Positions 6,920 to 14,029 of a DNA stretch of 24,129 nucleotides are shown here, one piece after another. Location of the stretch: positions 1-24,129 of the forward strand of contig CAKQTE010000099.1 in assembly GCA_934276485.1 (NCBI GenBank), written 5' to 3'. Source of the stretch: an uncultured Spirochaetales bacterium. GTDB lineage: Bacteria; Spirochaetota; Spirochaetia; Sphaerochaetales; Sphaerochaetaceae. Made by a program: the position numbers and the translations under genes. Position 1 is the first letter of the stretch. Every line of letters starts with the position of its first letter. Below the pieces are notes generated by a model that saw nothing but the letters and a program-made list of their open reading frames with translations, ran no database searches and was not told the DNA's origin.

Positions 6920-8560
6920 ATGAAAAGAAGTGGATTCAGGGTAATGGCAGAGCTTATTGGACTTGTTAAGCCTCTTTTGGCAGTCATGCTAGTTGCAATA
7001 TTGATGGGACTAATAGGCAACTTATGTGCAACTTTCATTACTGTTCTTGGCGGGTATGCAATATTGGATGTACTTGGTTTTGTTAGTCCATTTACACTTA
7101 ATGTTGTATTTATCTTACTTGGTGCATTTGCACTTCTAAGAGGATTGCTACGATATGCAGAGCAGGAATCCAATCACTATATCGCATTTAAGATTCTTGC
7201 GCTTATTCGAGACAAGGTCTTTACATCTCTAAGACGCTTGGCACCAGCTAAGCTTGAGGGCAAGGAGAAGGGGAACTTAATTAGCTTGATCACATCCGAT
7301 GTAGAGCTATTGGAAGTATTCTATGCTCATACGATTTCTCCAATTTGCATAGCAACGCTTTTTACAATAGCGATGGTTATATACATTGGATCGTTTCATA
7401 TTGCACTTGCTATTCTAGCTTTATGTGCATATTTGTCTGTTGGTGTACTCATCCCTGTTGTCATTAGTAAGATAAGTGGAGGAAATGGACTTGCATTCAG
7501 AAATGGATCAGGAGATCTTTCTTCATTTGTGCTTGAGAGCCTCAGAGGTTTGAATGAAACAATTCAATATGACCAGGGTGCTAAAAGATGCGAAGAGATG
7601 GAGAAAAAAACAGATTCTCTCCTAGAAACAGAGATGAGGATGAAATACATTGCAGGGCTAGGACAAGGGATAACAAATACTGTCATTCTTATATTCGATG
7701 TTGCAATGCTTTTTCTATCTTCCTATCTTTGTGATTTTCCATCATCTCTTATTTGCACACTTGCATTGATGAGTTCTTTTGGTCCTTGTATTGCATTGTC
7801 GTCATTGGGATCTACCCTTCAAAATACATTCGCTTCTGGAAATAGAGTATTGGATATTCTAAGTGAAAGTCCTGTTGTACAGGATGTCGAGAACAAAGAG
7901 GATATTGTTTTTGATGGCGCAAAAGTTGCTAATATTTCATTCTCATACGGAACTGAATCCGTTTTGAAGGACTTCTCGTTGGATATTCCTGAAGATAAGA
8001 TCATAGGGCTTGTTGGTGCATCCGGTTCTGGAAAATCGACACTCCTAAAGCTTTTGATGAGATTTTGGCAAGTTCAGAATGGCAAGATTACGATATCAGA
8101 TGTTGATATTGACAAAATAAACACCAAGTCTCTTAGAGATGCGGAAAGCTATGTAACACAGGAGACCTATCTATTCCATGATAGCATCAAGAACAACTTG
8201 AAGATTGCAAAGCTTGATGCATCAGATGAAGAGATAGAAAGTGCCTGCAAAAAAGCTTCAATTCATGATTTTATTATCAGTCTACCTAATGGTTATGATA
8301 CAGAAGTTGGAGAGCTCGGAGATTTTCTTTCTGCGGGCGAAAAACAAAGACTAGCTCTTGCTAGAGCATTTCTACATTCTTCTCCATTTATGCTTCTTGA
8401 TGAGCCAACATCCAATCTTGATAGCTTGAACGAAGCTGTAATATTGAAGTCGCTTTATCAAGAGAGAAAAGGAAAGACAATTGTCATTGTCTCCCATAGA
8501 AAATCTACGATGTCCATTGCAGATTTAACTTATGAAATTGCACAAGGACGAGTTTCATAA
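6920..8560 (+). CDS. ABC exporter half-transporter, second subunit, 546 aa
   Basis: The probable heterodimer partner of the preceding protein. The N-terminal ~300 residues are membrane-spanning, followed by an ATPase with Walker A GASGSGKST, Q-loop YVTQETYLF, Walker B FMLLDEPTSNLD and H-loop VSHR. The signature is LSAGE rather than LSGGQ, so the composite ATP site using this motif may be less active, as in many heterodimeric exporters. The catalytic glutamate after Walker B is kept in both subunits. The ATG at 6920 lies 1 base after the upstream TGA, with a strong GGGGAGG ribosome site. The cargo is unknown; similarity to CydC-type thiol exporters is possible, but there is no cytochrome bd gene here. 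Confidence 0.9.
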   Translation: MKRSGFRVMAELIGLVKPLLAVMLVAILMGLIGNLCATFITVLGGYAILDVLGFVSPFTLNVVFILLGAFALLRGLLRYAEQESNHYIAFKILALIRDKVFTSLRRLAPAKLEGKEKGNLISLITSDVELLEVFYAHTISPICIATLFTIAMVIYIGSFHIALAILALCAYLSVGVLIPVVISKISGGNGLAFRNGSGDLSSFVLESLRGLNETIQYDQGAKRCEEMEKKTDSLLETEMRMKYIAGLGQGITNTVILIFDVAMLFLSSYLCDFPSSLICTLALMSSFGPCIALSSLGSTLQNTFASGNRVLDILSESPVVQDVENKEDIVFDGAKVANISFSYGTESVLKDFSLDIPEDKIIGLVGASGSGKSTLLKLLMRFWQVQNGKITISDVDIDKINTKSLRDAESYVTQETYLFHDSIKNNLKIAKLDASDEEIESACKKASIHDFIISLPNGYDTEVGELGDFLSAGEKQRLALARAFLHSSPFMLLDEPTSNLDSLNEAVILKSLYQERKGKTIVIVSHRKSTMSIADLTYEIAQGRVS

Positions 8561-8572
8561 TTAGGAGTACGC

Positions 8573-8965
8573 ATGAGTTTAAAGAAAACAATATTGGTGA
8601 TCATTGGTTGTATTGCACTCGCTCTTGGCGCACTTGGTGCTGTTTTGCCAATTCTTCCAACAATCCCATTCCTTCTTGTATCTGCATATTGCTTTGCAAA
8701 TAGTAGCGAGAAGCTGAATACTTGGTTTAAGAATACAAAGTTATATAAGAACAACCTTGAAGACTATGTTAAAGGCAATGGCATGACAGTGCAGACGAAG
8801 GTTAAGATCATGGTTATGGTTACTCTTTTAATGAGCTTTGGTTTTGTTCTAATGGGAAGAAAGGGTATTGTTATAGGGTGTGTTGTCCTGGCAGTTGTTT
8901 GGCTATTTCACATAATGTATTTCTGCTTTGGAGTTAAGACAATCAAGAAAGAAACAGAGATATAA
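8573..8965 (+). CDS. DUF454 (YbaN-family) inner-membrane protein, 130 aa
   Basis: A small inner-membrane protein of unknown function. The family signature is clear: GALGAVLPILPTIPFLLVSAYCFANSSEKLNTWF, with the LPxLPTxPF core and the CFANSS segment. There is one hydrophobic stretch at the N-terminus (about 6-45) and two more at about 78-118. The ATG at 8573 has AGGAG 6-7 bases upstream and follows the second ABC gene by 12 bases, so the three genes form one operon that ends at the hairpin at 8971-9006. Linkage to the exporter suggests a role in the same envelope process, but this is inference. Confidence 0.9.
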   Translation: MSLKKTILVIIGCIALALGALGAVLPILPTIPFLLVSAYCFANSSEKLNTWFKNTKLYKNNLEDYVKGNGMTVQTKVKIMVMVTLLMSFGFVLMGRKGIVIGCVVLAVVWLFHIMYFCFGVKTIKKETEI

Positions 8966-8967
8966 AT

Positions 8968-9006
8968 AGTAAAAAAAGGATGAAACCGCAATGGAATCAT
9001 CCTTTT
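8968..9006. terminator. Bidirectional terminator between the DUF454 gene and nrdD (copy 2 of a direct repeat)
   Basis: GGATGA (8978-8983) and TCATCC (8997-9002) form the stem, extended by A/T pairs to about 10 bp around a 13-base loop. A T-run follows on both strands: TTTTATCTTTTT on the plus strand for the ABC operon and TTTTTTTACT on the minus strand for nrdD. The nrdD stop is 8 bases away. A near-identical copy lies in the same orientation at 2761-2794. Confidence 0.85.
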
Positions 9007-9014
9007 ATCTTTTT

Positions 9015-11198
9015 CTAGAGGTGCATTACGCGCTCTTTGATCTCTTGTGTTCTACCTTGGTTCCAGAATTGTGTTCCGATGTATCCACAGGTGCGGCGTG
9101 CAACATTCATTGTATCTTGATTTGTATTGCCGCAATTTGGACATCTCCAGATAAGCTTGTTGTCTTCTTCGACAATCTCAATCTCTCCATCGTATCCACA
9201 CTCTTGGCAGTAGTCTGACTTTGTATTCAGTTCTGCATACATGATGTTGTCGTAGATAAAGCGCATTACAGCAAGAACGCCTTCAATGTTGTTCTGCATG
9301 TTAGGAACTTCGATGTAGCTGATAGCTCCTCCTGGAGAAAGCTTCTGGAACTTTGACTCCAGTGCAAGTTTGTCGAAAGCGTTGATTTCTTCTGTTACAT
9401 GTATGTGATAGCTATTTGTGATATAGCTCTTGTCTGTAACACCCGGAATGATACCAAAACGCTTTTGAAGACACTTTGCAAACTTATATGTTGTTGACTC
9501 AAGTGGAGTGCCATAGATAGAGTAGTCGATATTCTCTTCCTTCTTCCACTTAGCGCATGCATCGTTAAGCTTATGCATGATCTTAAGTCCTAGCTCTTCG
9601 CCTTCCTTTTCTGTGAGCTTCTTTCCACTTAGCTCATATACACATTCCCAAAGACCTGCGTATCCTAGTGAGATAGTTGAGTAGCCGCCATATAGTAGCT
9701 TGTTGATAGTCTCTCCTTTCTCTAAGCGAGCTAGTGCTCCATTCTGCCATAGAATTGGTGCTGCATCAGATAGAGTTCCCAACAGTCTCTCGTGTCTGCA
9801 TCTTAGAGCTCTGTGACAGAGATCCAAACGCTCATCCAAGAGTGCCCAGAACTTATCTTCATCCTTTCCATGTAGGCATGCTGAGCATGCAACATCAACG
9901 AGGTTGATCGTTACAACGCCTTGGTTGAATCTACCATAGTACTTTGGCTTTCCTTCCCCATCTACATATGGAGTTAAAAAGCTTCTGCATCCCATGCAAG
10001 TATAGCAATTGCCATTGCCATTCTTGTCGATCTTAAGCTGTAGCATGATCTTTTCTGAGATATAATCTGGAACCATTCTCTTAGCTGTGCACTTAGCTGC
10101 AAGCTTTGTGAGGTAGTAGTATTGAGAATCTGGATAGATATTATCCTCTTCAAGAACATATATGAGTTTAGGGAATGCAGGGGTGATGAATACTCCCTTT
10201 TCATTCTTGACTCCGATATAGCGCTGCTTGAGAACCTCTTCTATTATGATTGCCAAGTCTTTCTTTAGTTGAGGATCCTTTGCCTCATTTAGGTACATGA
10301 ATACAGTTACAAATGGAGCCTGTCCATTTGTGGTCATCAATGTAACTACTTGATATTGGATAGTCTGAACACCTTTTTCGATCTCTTCTCTAAGGCGAGT
10401 CTCGACAATCTCGGAGATAGTCTTTTCCTCCGGCTTTACTCCCAATAGCTGAAGCTCCTTCTCAACCGATGCTCTGATCTTCTCTCTAGAAACCTGTACA
10501 AATGGTGCAAGGTGTGTTAGCGATATTGACTGCCCGCCATATTGGTTTGATGCAATCTGCGCAATAATCTGTGTTGCGATATTGCAAGCTGTGGAAAAGC
10601 TATGTGGCTTTTCGATCATTGTTCCAGATATTACAGTGCCGTTCTGAAGCATATCCTCAAGGTTTACTAGGTCACAATTGTGCATGTGCTGTGCATAGTA
10701 GTCTGAATCGTGGAAATGTATGATTCCAGCCTTATGTGCCTCTACGATATCTTGAGGAAGGAGAATACGCTCTGTTATATCCTTGCTGACTTCTCCTGCC
10801 ATATAGTCACGCTGAACACTATTGACACTTGGATCCTTGTTTGCATTCTCCTGCTTAACTTCCTCGTTGTTGCATTCGATCAAGGAAAGGATTGTGTCAT
10901 CTGTTGTATTTCTCTTTCTTGCAAGACTTCTTACATAGCGATATGTAATATATTGCTTTGCAACTTCATATGCTCCATGAGCCATGATTTGTTTTTCAAC
11001 AAGGTCCTGGATCTCTTCAACAGAAAGAGCTCTTGAAATAGCTCTAGCATGTTCCATTACACTTGATGCAATCTCCTGGATTTGAGCCTCTGTTAGCTTG
11101 TCATCCTCTTCAACTACAGCATTTGCCTTTGTTACTGCGTTAACAATCTTTGATGCATTGAACTCTTCTTCTGATTTGTTTCTCTTTATGATCTTCAT
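9015..11198 (-). CDS. nrdD: Anaerobic (class III) ribonucleoside-triphosphate reductase
   Basis: The glycyl-radical enzyme that reduces NTPs to dNTPs without oxygen, activated by NrdG. The N-terminal ATP-cone (about 1-95) begins MKIIKRNKSEEEFNASKIVNAV. The central barrel has HFHDSDYYAQHMHNCDLVNLEDML and the cysteine segment NCYTCMGCRSF. Near the C-terminus are two CXXC pairs (CQECG and CPNCG) that bind structural zinc, then RRTCGYIG with the radical glycine at about residue 705. At 727 residues it is full length. The ATG at 11198 has AAGGA 7-8 bases upstream. The promoter carries two NrdR boxes, so the dATP/ATP-sensing repressor NrdR should control it. nrdG is displaced 6.3 kb downstream. Confidence 0.97.
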   Translation of the reverse strand: MKIIKRNKSEEEFNASKIVNAVTKANAVVEEDDKLTEAQIQEIASSVMEHARAISRALSVEEIQDLVEKQIMAHGAYEVAKQYITYRYVRSLARKRNTTDDTILSLIECNNEEVKQENANKDPSVNSVQRDYMAGEVSKDITERILLPQDIVEAHKAGIIHFHDSDYYAQHMHNCDLVNLEDMLQNGTVISGTMIEKPHSFSTACNIATQIIAQIASNQYGGQSISLTHLAPFVQVSREKIRASVEKELQLLGVKPEEKTISEIVETRLREEIEKGVQTIQYQVVTLMTTNGQAPFVTVFMYLNEAKDPQLKKDLAIIIEEVLKQRYIGVKNEKGVFITPAFPKLIYVLEEDNIYPDSQYYYLTKLAAKCTAKRMVPDYISEKIMLQLKIDKNGNGNCYTCMGCRSFLTPYVDGEGKPKYYGRFNQGVVTINLVDVACSACLHGKDEDKFWALLDERLDLCHRALRCRHERLLGTLSDAAPILWQNGALARLEKGETINKLLYGGYSTISLGYAGLWECVYELSGKKLTEKEGEELGLKIMHKLNDACAKWKKEENIDYSIYGTPLESTTYKFAKCLQKRFGIIPGVTDKSYITNSYHIHVTEEINAFDKLALESKFQKLSPGGAISYIEVPNMQNNIEGVLAVMRFIYDNIMYAELNTKSDYCQECGYDGEIEIVEEDNKLIWRCPNCGNTNQDTMNVARRTCGYIGTQFWNQGRTQEIKERVMHL

Positions 11199-11234
11199 CT
11201 CTAGTCCTTGTTTTTTAAGTATATCGGAATTAGG

Positions 11235-11263
11235 ATTGTACGCTATATGTTGCGTGTTTGCAA
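11235..11263 (-). promoter_or_regulatory. nrdD promoter
   Basis: On the minus strand, TTGCAA (11263 to 11258), a 17-bp spacer and TACAAT (11240 to 11235). The proximal NrdR box fills most of the spacer, so bound NrdR would block polymerase. Confidence 0.75.
11240..11255. promoter_or_regulatory. NrdR box 1 (promoter-proximal)
   Basis: ACGCTATATGTTGCGT matches the published NrdR consensus acaCwAtATaTwgtgt at about 13 of 16 positions. It lies between the -35 and -10 of nrdD and starts exactly 31 bp from box 2. Confidence 0.8.
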
Positions 11264-11270
11264 TATTTTC

Positions 11271-11286
11271 ACCATGTATATTGCGT
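11271..11286. promoter_or_regulatory. NrdR box 2 (distal)
   Basis: ACCATGTATATTGCGT matches the NrdR consensus at about 12 of 16 positions. It lies just upstream of the nrdD -35. The 15-bp gap to box 1, three helical turns start to start, is the standard arrangement for NrdR pairs. The divergent MATE gene may also feel this site. Confidence 0.75.
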
Positions 11287-11381
11287 AAAAATATTGATTT
11301 GTTTCTATTTCTTTTCCTTGTAAGAGATTATCTGATACTCGTTGTATTTTATTACATTCAAGCTTAGGATATGTAACCGAT

Positions 11382-12716
11382 ATGAAAAATCAAACGAAAA
11401 TCCTAACCAAAGAGCTATTTGTAATTGCGCTCCCTATAATGGCAGCAAACTTTTTGCAATCGCTATATAACCTAGGTGATACTTTCTTCCTAGGACGAAT
11501 TGGAGCAGAAGCTGTTTCTGCTACTGCTATAACAAATAATGTCTCTAACTTTCTAATTGTATTTGGTACAGGATTTTCACTTGCAGGAACAAGCCTCATT
11601 AGTCAGACATATGGACGCACAAAAGAGAAGGGCTTGGTTCTTGATAGGCTTGCTAGCCAGGTCTTTTTGATCAATATCATACTATCTGTAATTGTATTCT
11701 TCCTAGGAACAGTACTCTCAGATCCTCTTTGTAGGATTCTTTCTGTTCCAGAAGGACTAACATATGAATACACATCCATATATCTAAGATTGACATTTCT
11801 AGGAATGCCATTGATGTTTGTGGACCAGATCCTTCGTTCGACACTCCAAGGACTTGGAGACTCTGTTACACCGCTTATTATCAGTTCAATAACCGTAACA
11901 TTGAATTGTGTTCTTGATCCTATATTCATCTTTGTTTTTGGCATGGGCGTCAGGGGAGCTGCATATGCGACAAATATTGCGAGAGCTGTGTCTGCTGCCA
12001 TTGGTATCTGGATACTCTTTTCAGGACGAAAGGGAATACAGGTTAAGATATCTTTGATGAAACCTGACAAGAAGCTTTTGAAGACCATCTTTTCAATTGG
12101 TTTTCCTACTGCAGTAGGTCAATCGATCACAAGCTTGGGCTTTGCTGTTATGCAAGGGGTCGTAAATACATTTGGTCCTGCTGTTATTGCAGCCTTTGGA
12201 ATTGGAAACAAGATCACAGGATTCTTTACAATGCCTGCAATGGGCATAAGCCAAGGCGTAACGGTTTTGAGTGCTCGTAAGCTAGGAGAAGGAGACGAGA
12301 AGGGTGCCTGGGATGTAATCAAGATAGCGCTGGTAGTGATCATTGCGTTTGTTACCGTAGGAATGGTTTTCTGCATGTTCAAGGGGAAGCTTGTGATGAG
12401 GTTCTTTGTGGATGATCCAGAGGTAATCTTCTATGGTGTGCAGTTCTTTAGGGTAATTACATTCTCAATCATTGTATTTAGTGCATATACGATCCTGACA
12501 GGAGCTTTCAATGGAGGCGGGGCTACAAAGTATACAATGTATACCAATGTCTTGAGACTATGGGGAGTAAGGGTTCCTCTTTGCTATATCCTTCCTCATT
12601 TCTTCGGCTCTTATGGTCTATGGTTTGGCATGTTCTTCTCAAACGTCTTTGCATTTGTATGTATCCTATGGCCATTTTTGAAGGGCAAATGGAAGCGACA
12701 GCTCATTGTCCAATAA
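11382..12716 (+). CDS. MATE-family multidrug/cation exporter, 444 aa
   Basis: An inner-membrane Na+ or H+ antiporter with 12 predicted hydrophobic segments. The N-terminal signature KELFVIALPIMAANFLQSLYNLGDTFFLGRIG is typical of the NorM/DinF superfamily. The repeat half begins near residue 225 with KTIFSIGFPTAVGQSITSLGFAVMQ. The length is normal. The substrate cannot be told. The ATG at 11382 has a weak AGGA about 12 bases upstream. It is divergent from nrdD over 183 bp that hold the NrdR boxes, and is followed 27 bases later by the HtrA gene, so the two are likely cotranscribed. I find no strong promoter of its own. Confidence 0.94.
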   Translation: MKNQTKILTKELFVIALPIMAANFLQSLYNLGDTFFLGRIGAEAVSATAITNNVSNFLIVFGTGFSLAGTSLISQTYGRTKEKGLVLDRLASQVFLINIILSVIVFFLGTVLSDPLCRILSVPEGLTYEYTSIYLRLTFLGMPLMFVDQILRSTLQGLGDSVTPLIISSITVTLNCVLDPIFIFVFGMGVRGAAYATNIARAVSAAIGIWILFSGRKGIQVKISLMKPDKKLLKTIFSIGFPTAVGQSITSLGFAVMQGVVNTFGPAVIAAFGIGNKITGFFTMPAMGISQGVTVLSARKLGEGDEKGAWDVIKIALVVIIAFVTVGMVFCMFKGKLVMRFFVDDPEVIFYGVQFFRVITFSIIVFSAYTILTGAFNGGGATKYTMYTNVLRLWGVRVPLCYILPHFFGSYGLWFGMFFSNVFAFVCILWPFLKGKWKRQLIVQ

Positions 12717-12743
12717 TTGACGTAAGAACATTCATTTGGTAGC

Positions 12744-14006
12744 GTGAGAGGCGTGAAAAAGCGCTTTTCTTTTCAAGAGATTCTATCTCTGATAATCATA
12801 TGTCTTCTTTCTATTGTCATAGTAGTTCTACTAGGGCTTTGGACACACTCAATAAGAAAAGCTGACGAGCGAAAACTCGTTCAGAATATTCTTTCTGATA
12901 TAGTCAATCGAGATGGCGAGAAAGAGATTTTCGAGCTAGCAGGCATTCCTGTAGATGAAATCTATTATTCAGATGCGCTCCTTCCTCTATATAATGGAGA
13001 AACTCCTGCATGGAGCTATACTGCAGACGAAGCGCGAAGCATGGCTATCTACAAACTTGCAAAGGATAGTGTTGTTCAGATTCAATCACTATCTGAGCTA
13101 TCAGACTCAGGACAAGGCTCAGGAGTTGTGATCTCACAAGATGGATATATAGTCACAAACAAGCATGTAATTGGTTCTGGAGATAAGTTCAATGTTAACT
13201 TCTCTTCCGGCTCTAGCATGGTTGCAAAGCTTGTTGGATATGACACTCTTACAGATATTGCACTGATAAAGGTTGAAGGAAAGAGTCTGGAGCATATAAC
13301 TTTTGGCTCCTGTGATTCATTGGTGGTAGGACAAAGCGTTTGGGCCATCGGAAATCCATATGGTTACACTTGGTCATTTACAACTGGTATGATTTCCGGT
13401 CTGGACAGAATGGTATCTACATCGGATGGCAATGTCATTCCTAATATGATCCAGACAGATGCCATGATCAATCCTGGAAACTCCGGAGGCCCTTTGTTAA
13501 ATGGAAAAGGCGAGATGATAGGTCTTGTTAGCTCTATCTATTCAACATCTGGTTCTGCACAAGGTATTTCATTTGCACTTCCTGTGGAAGTTGTTGCAGA
13601 TGTTGTTGAACAGATATTGAAAAACGGTAGTGTTAAGCGTGGCTGGCTCGATATCCTTTCTGTAGAATTAAATGCGCAGATTGTTTCATATTCATCTCTG
13701 AATGTAGATGAGGGAATATTGGTATCCCAGGTTGTTCCTGCAGGCAAGGCTGATAAAGCAGGCATAAAGGGAGGCAAGGAGAAAGCTCAATATGGGCAGT
13801 CTGTTATATATCTATCTGGAGATGTCATCGTTCAGATCAATGGTCATGAGATCAAGAACTATGTTGATTATTTCTCAGCGCTCTTTTCGTCAAAGCCAGG
13901 TGACAAGGTCGATATCGTGGTTAACAGAAAGGGCCAGAATATCCTAGTTAAGGATGTGGAATTGATCGAACAGACAGAGGAGAACATAAAGTGGATTCTA
14001 AGGTAG
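12744..14006 (+). CDS. Membrane-anchored HtrA/Deg-type serine protease with one PDZ domain, 420 aa
   Basis: An envelope quality-control protease that cleaves misfolded proteins outside the inner membrane. One N-terminal membrane anchor spans about residues 12-33. The trypsin-like domain has His141 in VTNKHVI, Asp171 in LTDIALIKV and Ser247 in NPGNSGGPLL. A PDZ domain covers about 300-410 (ILVSQVVPAGKADKAGIKGG, GDVIVQINGHEI). A single PDZ and an uncleaved anchor resemble DegS or Firmicutes HtrA more than DegP. No ATG fits: translation starts at GTG 12744 or GTG 12753, and neither has a good ribosome site, so the exact start is open. The upstream frame is closed by a TAA at 12723. uvrB follows 23 bases later. 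Confidence 0.93.
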   Translation: MRGVKKRFSFQEILSLIIICLLSIVIVVLLGLWTHSIRKADERKLVQNILSDIVNRDGEKEIFELAGIPVDEIYYSDALLPLYNGETPAWSYTADEARSMAIYKLAKDSVVQIQSLSELSDSGQGSGVVISQDGYIVTNKHVIGSGDKFNVNFSSGSSMVAKLVGYDTLTDIALIKVEGKSLEHITFGSCDSLVVGQSVWAIGNPYGYTWSFTTGMISGLDRMVSTSDGNVIPNMIQTDAMINPGNSGGPLLNGKGEMIGLVSSIYSTSGSAQGISFALPVEVVADVVEQILKNGSVKRGWLDILSVELNAQIVSYSSLNVDEGILVSQVVPAGKADKAGIKGGKEKAQYGQSVIYLSGDVIVQINGHEIKNYVDYFSALFSSKPGDKVDIVVNRKGQNILVKDVELIEQTEENIKWILR

Positions 14007-14029
14007 CATTCCCTGATTATCAGGCAGGA

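Noticed and set aside
11603..12088. Minus-strand open frame of 161 codons inside the MATE gene
   Set aside because: Antisense shadow of a well-supported membrane protein, with no ribosome site.
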